Source of the DNA: Basidiobolus meristosporus CBS 931.73
Taxonomy: Eukaryota > Basidiobolomycota > Basidiobolomycetes > Basidiobolales > Basidiobolaceae
Assembly: GCA_002104905.1 (NCBI GenBank)
Contig: MCFE01000292.1
Coordinates: 38,105-102,104 of the forward strand
DNA: 64,000 nucleotides
Direction: 5' to 3'
In this document: positions 1 through 10,147 of the stretch, one piece after another
Numbering within the stretch: position 1 is the stretch's first letter
Layout of the letters: each line of letters begins with the position of its first letter
The notes under the pieces: generated by a model
Database searches by the model: none
What the model was told of the DNA's origin: nothing
Seen by the model: only the letters and a program-made list of their open reading frames with translations
Position numbers and translations under genes: made by a program

Positions 1-123
1 AACTACTCCAAGGGAAGCCGTGCAATATACTCTATGGTCACCGTCACTGCCAGCACCTGGGGAGATGTTAGCTTATTGGTCAATACCACCACCAAGAGTT
101 ACACTAAAAGTCGAACATGTTAA
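1..123 (+). CDS. C-terminal end of a phosphodiester-glycosidase (PDG) family paralogue, cut by the window edge
   Basis: Frame 1 is open from the first base to a TAA at 121-123 and gives 40 residues. The stretch IYSMVTVT is identical to the C-terminal strand of the complete PDG proteins at 3009-3770 and 10148-10909, where it also lies about 20 residues from the end. The DNA around it is likewise alignable to those genes. This copy lies on the plus strand, opposite to the other two, and its tail is longer and different in sequence. A longer-looking ORF in another frame (20-223) is a shadow. The active-site part lies outside the window, so I cannot say whether the gene is intact. Confidence 0.65.
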   Translation, partial: NYSKGSRAIYSMVTVTASTWGDVSLLVNTTTKSYTKSRTC

Positions 124-1323
124 CAGATTATTGTTCCAAAATCCATCAAATGTGACAACTGGATACATGCGAAGTTTTATCAAAATCACCACTGAGAGTA
201 GGACCATGAGTCAAATATGCTGATTCCCATGTTCTTGAAACAGTATTATAAATAAATATTGTATTCTCCGTGTCCAGGTAACCCTTAGTGCCAAAGACAT
301 GAATTTTGATTTGGCATTGTTACCCAATATTGCATGAAATTATTTCCAGTAATAACAATGGTATTATGTTGTTCATTTGTATATGTTGCATGTGGTGAAG
401 GTGGTCCCCATATGCAAAGAACTCATGGTACCAAAGAGAAATAGTTGGTAGAATGCAGAATCGTTATTAATTTTTATATATATGGTAATATGCAATGACT
501 CACCTACTGGATGTACTATACTAATCCATGTTCACTTGGTCATGCCCAAATAGATGCGAATGTAAAGCGATATATCTAATCCAAGGCATTTCACTACAGA
601 CAAGTACCGTTTCTATAACATGCCCGGTTGAGTTTTGCCACGCAGGCTTTCTTCATACCAGCAATGAGATGTTGCAAGTAGATTAAATCGAGAATAACCA
701 TCAAATCAAACTATTTTTGGATGCATGACGTCCTTAGTCCCATGGTGGCCAAAAAAAATCAATGAATTTTACACCACCGGCCTAATACAATTTGGGCTAG
801 ACGTACTTCTATTCTCGGCTGAATTTATGCTGTGTTGCCTCCAACAGGCTTGAGGATCTGGTACCACTGGAAGAACCAGAAAGGGTTCAGTACGGCAAAC
901 AAACCTTTTCTGGTGAAGCCATTCAGATCTTGATTGATTACACTTCTGAGATGCGACCAGTTAAGTGAATCCAGAGAAATATTCACATCGCCTTATTTCC
1001 AAATTTGGAACATTCTGATACCCATATCGCTCCTAAGAGGTTAAGGAACGTGATATAGCTTGACCTGCCTGGTTTGTTTCAAACCCGTCGAACGTAATAA
1101 GGGTTGGATCTATATTATTCCTGCTAACTGCCGCCATTCTGATCACAAATCGCCAGCAATCTTGGCTCATTTATGTCGATAGATTTCATGATTGTATACT
1201 TAGCTATCACTAAATTATTACCGTTACTCAACCCCAAAATAAGCTTAGAAGTATCGCTTGAATGGAAGATTCGGTAGAATATAACCGAAGAAATTTGGGT
1301 TGAATAGTGCCGTTATGAGATTG
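124..1323. other. Intergenic, no gene seen
   Basis: AT-rich sequence with no convincing reading frame. A short stretch at about 836-875 resembles the sequence at 4786-4825 downstream of the first duplicated pair (shared AACAGGCTT and ATCTGGTAC), so an older, eroded copy of the cluster may lie here. Confidence 0.5.
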
Positions 1324-1332
1324 TATATAAAG
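1324..1332 (+). promoter_or_regulatory. TATA box of the secreted GPI-like gene
   Basis: TATATAAAG lies 16 bp before the first in-frame ATG (1340) and 43 bp before the second (1367). Other genes here have their TATA box about 41-75 bp before the start codon, which favours 1367. Confidence 0.6.
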
Positions 1333-1366
1333 TTAATCCATGATAAGGAGCATTCCGACTTCAGCG

Positions 1367-2249
1367 ATGTCCTGGTGTTTATATCTTCATCTACTATTCA
1401 TAGTCACTCATACCGTAAATGGCATAGATCACTTTCAACTGGAGGAAGATTCATTCGTATACAGCACTACTAGTCTTCAAAGTCATAAAGTAACCACCGT
1501 GAAAAAGGGTAATACTGTGAAAGTACTTTGCCAGCTTGTGAGCAACGAAAATAACATCACCCAGTGAGTATCATGATTAATTAGTAATATGGAAATGTTG
1601 GCTAATTAATGACAGGATTTGGAGCGAAGTACAATATGGCAGTGCGCAAGGCTATATTCAATACTCCCATATGCATAAAGTGCAGGAATGGATTCCGGGC
1701 GCTCCAAATTGCGCTTGTAGAGACCCCGGGATCCCGACGCTTGGTGAAACGAAATTAACAAGTGACGAAGCTTTCAGAATTTTAACTAACGCAAAAATCA
1801 AGATCCCGAACATATGCATTTCAAATGGTGATAATTGTGTTTCATTACAAGGCTTACGAAACGAGACTACGCAAGGTTTAGTAAGTTTTGTTAAGTCTAC
1901 AAAATGCGGTATATCGCTCATCGGAGGAACTGAAGTATCAACCAGTGAGCCCAAGTACTCTTACAACGATGGATTTAAGGTGGACATGGAATTAAACCCG
2001 TGCCTTGAAAAATACCTCACTACCAATCTCACCTTTATTGGAAACCAACAGAATGGAGATCAAGATGCACTTTATGTTGCATGCAGTTCAAACCTATTTG
2101 TTTTAAGGAAAGATCGAATAAGTGCCGCCTTTTATATTGACGGAGGAAAGAGCCCAAAACCACTTACTGCAAATGAATCTGCAGGCAGAGCAATGACTAT
2201 TATGACTATCTACCTTTTGATTTTTGTACTAGTATATACATGGCTATGA
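1367..2249 (+). CDS. Secreted, probably GPI-anchored cysteine-containing protein (two exons)
   Basis: Exons 1367-1563 and 1616-2249 join in frame across a 52-bp intron to give 276 residues. The Met at 1367 is followed at once by a hydrophobic core (CLYLHLLFIV) and a small residue at TVNG, a good signal peptide. The upstream ATG at 1340 would add nine residues and sits too close to the TATA box. The mature part has eight or more cysteines and several N-glycosylation sequons (NIT, NET, NLT, NES). The C-terminus is a hydrophobic tail after small residues (NESAG), as in GPI-anchored or single-pass surface proteins. I do not recognise a family. The product is likely a cell-surface or secreted protein, lying between PDG-family genes. 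Confidence 0.75.
1564..1615 (+). other. Spliceosomal intron, 52 bp
   Basis: GTGAGT donor, GACAG acceptor, and a CTAAT branch-like motif about ten bases before the acceptor. Removing it joins CA to G (Gln codon) and continues straight into the long downstream frame without a stop. The size and signals are typical of fungal introns. Confidence 0.8.
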
Positions 2250-2784
2250 ATATACTGAACAAGGATAAAATCACCATGAAATGGGCAATACAGCATCAGA
2301 ACAGATGTTTCGGAACAATTTTTAACTAACATGGAGAATGGATTATTTGTTCATTTGCGTCCTGTTGATTGCATCATTAGGAGTTCCATTTTGTCATTAC
2401 ACTGATTGTTACTGGGATAAATCGAGAGATTTTCCATGTGCCATATACCTGGTCTTCGATGAAATGTCAGTTGTACAGCATAGCGCTTCAATAACTCTTA
2501 GTGTGATTTAAATTCCAGTAGCTAGCTTCGATGCTATACCTCCACGTTTCTTCGAGGGTTAACGGTGTGGTAGAAGATTTGTTTAAGCAAGCATTGGTAA
2601 TCAACTTTTCCATAAATAATCTACATAATACTCAAGTCTCCTTTATTTCTGATTTATTCAAAATGCATTTTAAAAGGCTATCAGTATTATATTGCATATC
2701 GCATTCTATCGTCTATATCCGAGCGATGATACTTTTTGTTCATGCGATGAGCATTCGTTATGGACAATAGTTTGGAGTTCGATT
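2250..2784. other. Intergenic; diverged flank of duplicated unit 1
   Basis: No gene. Bases 2628-2662 and 2695-2775 align imperfectly with 7497-7531 and 9833-9915, the two sides of the piggyBac insertion. This stretch therefore represents the paralogous site without the insertion; it contains a TTTTAAAA at about 2671-2678. Confidence 0.6.
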
Positions 2785-3008
2785 TTACACTACTTGGTTG
2801 TTGGACCAAGATGCATAACCGATATAGTTGAGCCATGTGTTACTAAGAATATCGCACACGAATCCTAAAGCTGAAATCTTTGTTCTTTGTATTTATGGTG
2901 GCGCTTAGTAATGGTCCAGTGATCAAGTGTTCGGACAAATTGGTTGAGTAAGATATGATAGCTTTATTAAAGTCAAAATCCGTGAAGTCATTTTCGCAAA
3001 AATCACCG

Positions 3009-3770
3009 TTACTTGCGAACATTGGTCGAGTTTACCCAGCGGGACGGGGTGACAGTTACCATCGAGTATATGCCTGGGCCTTGTTTAAGTTGAGTTACGT
3101 TTCCGAAACCAGCGAGGACATCCTGACCTCCGGCAGTCTTTCCTTTGATCTGGGAGGAATTCGATCCATCAAGCATGACACCAATTTTACAGCCAATGTA
3201 TGTTTTCATTAGGCTTCTCACTTGGCCAGGAGTTGCCGACATTATGCTGACAAGAATAATTTTGTTGTCTGTGCTTCTGTACCCAATTGCTGTCCTTGCT
3301 GAAGTAGAATTGGCTCCCATGGCGCCAACGCGACCCGCATGTTCACTCGCAGTGATATCATCTAGCCACTCTTTATCGGTGTACGCCTTATCCAGATGAA
3401 GACTCAAGCCGCCTACTGCCCATTGAATACTCTCCTTCTGGTAGCCATTAAGGTTGGATATCACATCAGTAGAGAGGAACAGATTCCCGCTGGAGCTTTT
3501 GGTGCATATCATGGTTCCCCTGCTGAAATCCCCGTAGTTATGAGCATCTCCGCCGTTTCTTACGGGCGCACCTCCAGCTTTGCAGACAATTGCCACCAGG
3601 TCCTTGGTAGGCGAGTCCCGATTGAAGTAGCCTCCATTGCAGCCATAGTAGGATGAAGCGTAGACATTAGTGTTGCCCACATCAGCGACGTCAATGGTGG
3701 GGACATCAGCAACAATTGCTGTGACACTGATGCCTTGATAGGTAAATTGGTTGACTCGAGCTTCAGACAT
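3009..3770 (-). CDS. Phosphodiester glycosidase (NAGPA-like, PF09992-type) protein, copy 1
   Basis: 253 residues, single exon. The family signatures are in order: GCNGGYFN (residues 43-50), AVGGLSLHLD (118-127), ARTAIGY (158-164) and VMLDGSNSS (198-206). These correspond to the family's NGGxF, IGGG, xRTAIG and LDGGGS blocks, so the catalytic core looks complete. The family cleaves phosphodiester links to sugars, as in the mammalian uncovering enzyme and many bacterial exopolysaccharide or cell-wall proteins. I infer a glycan-processing role; the substrate is unknown. No signal peptide is visible at the N-terminus. It lies upstream of nothing operon-like but is co-oriented with the DUF6973 gene at 5262-5759. 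It differs from copy 2 at residue 141 (Ala here, Val there). Confidence 0.8.
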   Translation of the reverse strand: MSEARVNQFTYQGISVTAIVADVPTIDVADVGNTNVYASSYYGCNGGYFNRDSPTKDLVAIVCKAGGAPVRNGGDAHNYGDFSRGTMICTKSSSGNLFLSTDVISNLNGYQKESIQWAVGGLSLHLDKAYTDKEWLDDITASEHAGRVGAMGANSTSARTAIGYRSTDNKIILVSIMSATPGQVRSLMKTYIGCKIGVMLDGSNSSQIKGKTAGGQDVLAGFGNVTQLKQGPGIYSMVTVTPSRWVNSTNVRK

Positions 3771-3810
3771 GGGGATTGCGCTTGTCTAGAACACAGTTGG
3801 CCATGGCAGT

Positions 3811-3817
3811 ATTTATA
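3811..3817 (-). promoter_or_regulatory. TATA box of PDG copy 1
   Basis: TATAAAT on the minus strand, 41 bp before the ATG at 3770; the same box is kept in copy 2. Confidence 0.6.
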
Positions 3818-3955
3818 GTATGAGCAGTGACCCATACGCTACATTCACTGTATACTGTGGGGTGTTCACAATGCGGATTACAGATCCAACACCCGTATTT
3901 GATGTAGCTACTTCCCAAGCACAAGAGGGCTTGTAGTTTGGTGTGCAAACTTGCA

Positions 3956-4721
3956 TTGATTCGCTTTCTCATAACCACAAGATATCAAGCGGGGTCAAAG
4001 CTGGGGATACGTTGTGTTACAGTGCCTCACAATACCTTCGGAATATGATGAATAATTCAAGCTATCTACTTTTGGGATGAACGTGGATTTTGAGTACACA
4101 TATCAAAACTTGGTGATGAATGATATACATAATGTGCAATTTAAGATACGATACTCAGCATTTGATACTGATTACAGCTATTTCCAGTTTTAACATCCAT
4201 ATCTCTTTTGCAACCAGATATGTCATGCAATGAAATGCATTCTATGAGGAGTTACTAGTTTCATTAAATATGTACTAGTTCAATCTAATACAAAGGACGA
4301 ATCGTGGAGCATCCTATCAAGATTAGTACAGGAATTTATTTAAAATTGCTCACCAACTCCTCCAAGCTCTTTTGGCCAACCCAAGATCGGATTAGCTGAT
4401 ACATCCATCTGTAATTATTGCTAGGTGGATCAGAAGTACCACAGATATAATAGTGATGGAAAACATCCTTTCTGGTATTGCTATTCCGATCCTGCTAAAC
4501 AGTGGTTTTGAGATATCACCGGATGAATCATAAGCACCAACTGTATCAAAATATTTTTACATGTAATGCATACTAGTTCTAATAGTACCTCACACAAGCC
4601 ATGCAATTGGGAAATCAAAACCATGGCTGAGTCACAGATATCACTGTAATGCTTAACATGCTGTTCCGTGCGCCATAATTCAAAACTTCCCAATCCCAAT
4701 TTTGGGAAGTGGTATGTTGTC
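3956..4721. other. Intergenic between PDG and DUF6973 genes; diverged paralogous flank
   Basis: No gene. Most of it (to about 4610) aligns with 11095-11725 with many substitutions and small indels, far more than the flanking cores. Landmarks shared by both are TTTTGAGATATCACCGGATG and TGCTATTCCGAT. Confidence 0.65.
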
Positions 4722-5261
4722 AGTGTCGAGGATAACCTCCGCATCAGGTTATCTTCACAATGTTGAACATTCAAGCCCATTTGCCTCAAACAGGCTTAGG
4801 AATCTGGTACTACCTGGCCAAGCCGTCTTACAGCCAAACCTGTAGAGCGTGATCGGGGTGGGACTTCTACCATCTACTGTCTGTATTCATTCACTCAAGA
4901 TCCAGGTTTGTATCATACAGTCTGGATTTGACACCCTTGTGACACATGGTTCGATTACTTGATGCTGCGATCGCTAGATCCTAGATGTTCGCGTATGATG
5001 AGTTCTGGTTGAAATCATGGCACTAATGTGCACATTATTCCCTTTTCATTGATGCACTAGACTGCACTCCCTGCAAAACAGGAAAGCCAATCCTGCGAAT
5101 ACGTACAGATGGCGTTCTCACAAATGCTGAGTTAAGCTTATTTCGAAAGCAGTCACCTGCCTACCAGCATTGCCATGCCATTGAGAAGAGTAGATATTTC
5201 AAGGTATGTTTATTTGGGTTACGTTTTCGAGCAAGTGTCGATTAGTCAATTGCACAACGAA

Positions 5262-5759
5262 TCATGGCTTAGGGGCCGTTTGAAGAAGCCCACTCTGTGT
5301 GCCAGCTATACAATCCGATTTGACTCTCATTCTAGCATTATCGGAGTTGGCTTCCTTGGCGGTGGCTGATTTGCCGATCTCTCTGCCTCTTGCGTTGTTG
5401 AAGAGATCCATGGATGAGGCTGCTGCACTATTTTGCCCAAACACTTCGTGAGCATCACCGACTTCCTTTGCCTGAGACTCACCAATACTAATGGTCATCA
5501 ACGCACTCCAATAGCAGTGACGGAACGCATCAGCTTTACCATTTACGTCGGAACCGACTGGGAATGTTTTATCGTTTATCAATGCCTGGGTGGTGTCCAA
5601 AGCCGTACTGGTGTCACGGGCAACCGAAATGCAGTCGAAGATGCCAACTTGGATAGCGCAGTTCCATCCTTCAGCCCACGATTTTTTATGCAACGGAGCC
5701 GCTGACGCCCAAGGAAGGGTGATTAGTGCAAGAGCGCCGATTAGAGTGAATGACTTCAT
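5262..5759 (-). CDS. Small secreted DUF6973-like protein, copy 1
   Basis: 165 residues with a clear signal peptide (about 1-20, ending PWASA). The mature domain carries DAFRHCYW (77-84), GDAHE (101-105) and MDLFNNARGREIG (117-129). This His/Asp/Asn-rich pattern is what I associate with the DUF6973 family, best known from bacterial secreted and polymorphic-toxin-type proteins. Cysteines at 34, 43, 82 and 150 could form disulfides. The conserved H81, H104/E105 and D118/N121-N122 look like active-site candidates, but the activity is not something I can state. A TATA box lies 65 bp upstream. Bacterial origin by transfer is plausible but inferred. Confidence 0.75.
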   Translation of the reverse strand: MKSFTLIGALALITLPWASAAPLHKKSWAEGWNCAIQVGIFDCISVARDTSTALDTTQALINDKTFPVGSDVNGKADAFRHCYWSALMTISIGESQAKEVGDAHEVFGQNSAAASSMDLFNNARGREIGKSATAKEANSDNARMRVKSDCIAGTQSGLLQTAPKP

Positions 5760-5823
5760 TGTGTTTACTGCCGGAAGTTAGAAGAAGGCTGTGTTAGTGA
5801 GGCTTTACTCCGTTCTTCGGTCC

Positions 5824-5830
5824 ATTTATA
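5824..5830 (-). promoter_or_regulatory. TATA box of DUF6973-like gene copy 1
   Basis: TATAAAT on the minus strand, about 65 bp before the ATG at 5759; conserved in copy 2. Confidence 0.6.
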
Positions 5831-6350
5831 GCTGATAGGCAGAAAAGAATTGTCAGACAGTATCAGGATCCTCTTTATTGGTGTTGGATCGCTTATGTTG
5901 GGCCAATATGTTCTGTGAAACGATGGCATTTGCAATGCGAACTCTGATACCCCAGAGAGGGACCCTTTGTTGACTGAGCTGCATGTCGGGTGGTAGAATT
6001 CGGAAAACATATCAGAGCTGCCCTGCAAGCTGGTGGGAAGGTCTTTCGAAGTAGTCAATTACTAGATACTGAGTCATTGCTAGTATCCATACCTTAGTTT
6101 ACCCCCTTGATGTATCACAATTATGGAGATTGGTGGCAACGACTGCGTTCATTGTAGAACATTCGAAGCCTTATTGTGATGTACCGAAAATAGATTGAAG
6201 ATTGTGGTCATTCATACTCTTTATAGTCAGTGTGCACTATTTGTGAAGCATCCAATGAAGGCTTTACTTGAACCGTCATCCGAGGGGGCTTTCGTGATCT
6301 GAGATTCGGCTCCAGCCATGACCTGTATTCTACTCAGCCCTTGTTTCTTA

Positions 6351-7556
6351 GCTTGAGAACTTTCAGGATATAGCAAGAAATACCGGAGATGCCAAGCCGT
6401 GTGTTGTGCACTATCCATAACTTGCATAGTGCTTAACCGAGGTTTCATGAGAGTACGGTATATTTGTGCCTATGATAACAATACCAATTATCTCCTATCA
6501 CTGTAGCGTACAAGCATCTGGTAGCATTGTAGTTAGTAATCTAAAAGGCCATAACTTGTTTACCTAAATAAGGGCTTTTGCAATTGTAGTATCTTCCCGA
6601 ATATAATATCAAGAAATGATTGTTAGCTGTGAAGATGAAATATTCACTGTATGTGTAGAGTTCTCCAGGATATTATTCACCCACTATGATGATAACAATA
6701 AGTCTGTTTCTTTGAAATTTTGTACTTGTTACTAAATCTACATTACATAGAATAAAGGCTACCAGTTCAGCAACTCGAACTATTTTTGTTTCTTAATTCA
6801 ATAGCAGTTTCTTATAAACATGTTTCCAGCAACGGTTGAATAGTTACAGAGCTCAAAAAATACCCCGGACTGTGTTATCAGAACTGTAGTGCTATTAGCA
6901 TTTGGTTTTTAAAACACTTTCAGTTTTGCTTTCCCCTATTAGCAATTACCGAGAAGGACCTATGAAAATACTGTCACGAAATTGGAAGTGTTGCTCATCA
7001 TTGCAATTAAAATTGCAACTTCCCTACCCAATATTGATTGGTATTTCTTTGATTTCTTTGATTCAAACTGTTGATATATCTCAAGTTTCAATTAAGCAAA
7101 TTGCTAAATTATTAGCTTTTGACCGGAGATTTAGTTTGTAATATATTAGCTAATACTCTGAATTAGTGAAATCCTGGAGCTTATCAAATTGATCTGACTT
7201 CGCAAAATGACTTCAAACCATGACGTTGTTTCCGGCAGATTTTTTTAAAACACTTGTATCGTTAGTCCACAAGCTCTCCTAAAAAAAGATATACAGCATC
7301 TAAGGACTCGGAGCATGTGTCGATCACCATTGGATGTGGTTTACCATAAAAGAATGATTTAAAGCTATCTCCTTGATAAATAAGCGTTGCAAAGTCACGC
7401 GGGAAAATTCTCACCCAATCTAAAAGCCATCATAGTTGAGCCGAATTCCTATCAAATATTGTATCACGCATTCGTGATTCTAATCAGCTTAATTAGCACA
7501 ATACTCAAGTCTTCTTTATTTCTGACATATTGCGAATAATTAACAAGTAGAGATTA
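6351..7556. other. Intergenic, AT-rich, no gene seen
   Basis: The first 200 bases align loosely with 15037-15220 (diverged flank of the DUF6973 unit). From about 7497 the sequence aligns with 2628 onward, marking the start of the second PDG unit. The short ORFs in between have no recognisable features. Confidence 0.55.
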
Positions 7557-7560
7557 GCCC

Positions 7561-7582
7561 AATCGGACCATTTGGTCCGATT
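7561..7582. repeat. Palindromic terminal motif of the piggyBac-like element
   Basis: Ten-base arms AATCGGACCA / TGGTCCGATT around a TT spacer. Partial copies occur at about 7747-7765 and 9785-9800. Confidence 0.6.
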
Positions 7583-7847
7583 GTATTTAAATTATTTTGA
7601 CCTCATAGCAAGGATATATGAAGTCTAAATGAAGTTTATGAAATTTCTCTGGTATACACTTTGTGCTGGTATTTTAATTTTTTCAAAATGGTTGCAAATA
7701 CTTTGTCTTATATTACCTTTACTGAAGCAACTTTTGGCAAATTTTAATCGGACCAAATGGTCTAACACTTCATTGATGAATAATGGGTATGGCTTTAAGC
7801 AATTATATTTCAAACATTTAATGGCCAATCCAACTAACTGCGAAGAA

Positions 7848-9639
7848 TTATTGAGCATTATTTGTTTTTTCATATACCACCTTCAAGTGCCTGGTATAGC
7901 AGTCCTTACACATTGGGTGGCCAGGGTTGCAACTGCATGAAAACTCAACCTTAGTGCTTGTAACATGAGCGGCAGTACAAGTTTTGCAAGCTAATCTACG
8001 GCGCTTTGAGCCATAACCTTTACTCATCGACAGGTAAGTGTGATTTTCATCACTTCTGAGTTGCCTCTGACTACCCAAGGGCCCCTTGATGTCTGAACCG
8101 GCCAAATTCTTACAATATTGCAAGAAATTGTATGCTAAAATATCCTTGAAAGAGAAATGAGATACGCCACACTTTTGATAAGAAAATGTACAATAAGTGC
8201 TATAGGCATTGGCGTCACAGATACCCAGGATGAAGCCGTAGAAACGCATCTCCCATCTTTCTGTACATATAACATCATGATAAGATGTCAAATTATCTTG
8301 AAGGTTATTAGCAGCATCAACCGAACCTACAAATATAGTAAATGGAGCACATGTTGTTTCTTCAAGACAGGATTCTACAATACAAGTTGCCAACACTGGC
8401 AACAATATTGGTGGTGGGCATACCACATGGCCAGTAGCAGCGTTTAGTCACTTGCATAATGGAATACAGACCAAGTTCAGCCAGCATCATTGTCATATTT
8501 GGGGATCCGAACCAAGAGTCAGCAATAACGGTACGGCCAGTACCAAACCAAGGCTTGACTAATCGCTTGACAGTGGAAGTCAACTTGGACATACCAGGAT
8601 CATTGTCATATTCCTTCTGTAACCAATCACTCACTGTATCTATTCTCAGGATACAAGCAGTGTGATGGTCTGCTAAAGTCTTGAACTCCTGTCCGATGGG
8701 ATGCGGCTTCCTTGGGACTTTCTTAACATTGGGCAAACCAGCTCCTAACCATTGATTCATTGATTCGTCAATGACTAAATACTTGCAGGGCTCTAAACAA
8801 GTTTTCATGTGCTCATTAAAGGCGTCAATAGTTGATCTAATTTGATAAAGAGCATCGATTTCTTGATGTTCTCGGGAAGGGATTTCAAGAACGTGCATTT
8901 TCAGAATCTCTTTAAATCTTCTATACGACATATATTCCGTAAAGTCAATGTTCATTAAGAAATGAGAAGAGCCTTGCTTCCAGTAAGCTTTTTTGTCGGA
9001 ATGATTGATTAATGCAATCCACATCATGTACTCGGCAAATGTAATGTCAGTCCATGGGCCAATGCTAGTTGCATAAGTATTAATCCTCCAAACGATAGTG
9101 CGAAAGTGATCTAAAGGAAGGAAGAACAAGAAATAATCCAGCGGTGAGGCATTTCTAGCATTTTTCATATTTAACCAAGCTTTCAAGGAGGTAAAACCAT
9201 CAGCTGGCCCACTTGTACGGGAATCAATATATACTTCCCCAGTTATCCAGGTGTCTGCTGCAGTAAGGTCAATTTCATCTTCCTCCTGCTCCTCTTCTTG
9301 GATTGCATCCTCCAATAGGTCTTTAGTAACAATACTCTCGGTAGTATTAGCAGTTGCAGGTTCAATGTTTCCCAAGGTATCATTACTGTTAGTCTTGATA
9401 TACTTTAAACAGTTTTGTGAAAGAGTCAATGTAATCCCCGGTACCAGATCCAAAATGACATCATATTCCAAATTGCCGTTGACTGTTGAGCGTGCAGTGG
9501 TAACTCCCTTGAAGCTCAAACCAGGTGTATTCCAGTCAAAACGCAGAGATAAAAGTCGTTTGACTTCCTTATGTTTGATAAATCGCTTGGATACTGATAC
9601 ACGCACATTAACATCAAGATGTTTACTGGCAGGAGGCAT
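7848..9639 (-). pseudogene. piggyBac-type transposase, frameshifted
   Basis: The first frame (ATG at 9639) gives 425 residues. It has an acidic stretch at 114-124, the DDE_Tnp_1_7 region with YLVIDES (catalytic D291), RKPHPIGQEFK (310-320) and VIADSWFGS (catalytic D374). The frame then runs to a stop at 8362. The rest of the protein lies in another frame (8426-7848): it holds a probable third Asp (ICDANAY) and ends in the usual cysteine-rich zinc-binding domain (CKTC, CSCNPGHPMCKDC). A single indel between 8362 and 8426 explains the break, so this copy cannot make a full-length enzyme. Confidence 0.8.
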
Positions 9640-10147
9640 GGTTTAAGTCTTAAGAAAAGATAAAACGAATATGACGAATTATCAAAACAACTCCAAAAAA
9701 TAAATATTCAGATTCTTGTTTATCAGAATATGATATGAAATAAACAAAGTAAGACACCCATCCAGAAAAAACAATTGTATTTAATTAGACCATTTGGTCC
9801 AATTTGGACCAGCCGAATAGCACTCCTACATCTCATGTCGCATTCTATCATTAGTTTCTCGGCGATAATATTTCCTAGTCATGCATTGCGCATTCTATAC
9901 GGACAATACTTCGGCGTCTGGTTTCACACTACTTGGTTGTTGGACCAAGATGCATAACCGATATAGTTGGGCCATGTGTTACTAAGAATATCGCACACGA
10001 ATCCTAAAGCTGAAATCTTTGTTCTTTGTATTTATGGTGGCGCTTAGTAATGGTCCAGTGATCAAGTGTTCCGACAAATGGGTTGAGTAAGATATGATAG
10101 CTTTATTAAAGTCAAAATCCGTGAAGTCATTTTCGCAAAAATCACCG

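Larger units (their letters stand above)
2785..3955. repeat. Near-identical core of duplicated PDG unit, copy 1
   Basis: Matches 9924-11094 (offset 7139) with only about six mismatches by eye. On both sides the alignment continues into homologous but clearly diverged sequence (for example 3956-4610 against 11095-11725). The change from near-identity to divergence is abrupt. Confidence 0.8.
4722..6350. repeat. Near-identical core of duplicated DUF6973 unit, copy 1
   Basis: Matches 13408-15036 (offset 8686) with roughly ten mismatches by eye. Past about 6350 the two copies stay alignable but become strongly diverged. Confidence 0.8.
7557..9812 (-). mobile_element. piggyBac-like DNA transposon, decayed (approximate ends)
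   Basis: A broken piggyBac transposase (7848-9639) is bracketed by short related inverted motifs built on GGACCATTTGGTCC: a 22-bp palindrome at 7561-7582 and a related motif at 9785-9810. An internal copy lies at 7747-7765. The element separates two stretches that are contiguous in the paralogous unit at 2628-2775, so it inserted in duplicated unit 2. TTAA occurs at 7540-7543, 7587-7590 and 9781-9784, but I could not pair a clean TTAA duplication with the ends. The exact boundaries are therefore uncertain. Confidence 0.65.

Noticed and set aside
20-223. 67-codon ORF at the window start
   Set aside because: Starts with GTG and lies in a different frame from the PDG C-terminus, which is supported by a paralogue match.
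9251-9646. 131-codon plus-strand ORF opposite the piggyBac transposase
   Set aside because: Antisense shadow of the transposase N-terminus; low-complexity serine run comes from the acidic stretch on the other strand.
7540-9784. TTAA at 7540-7543 and 9781-9784 as the piggyBac target duplication
   Set aside because: They do not sit at equivalent positions relative to the inverted motifs, so I left the ends approximate.
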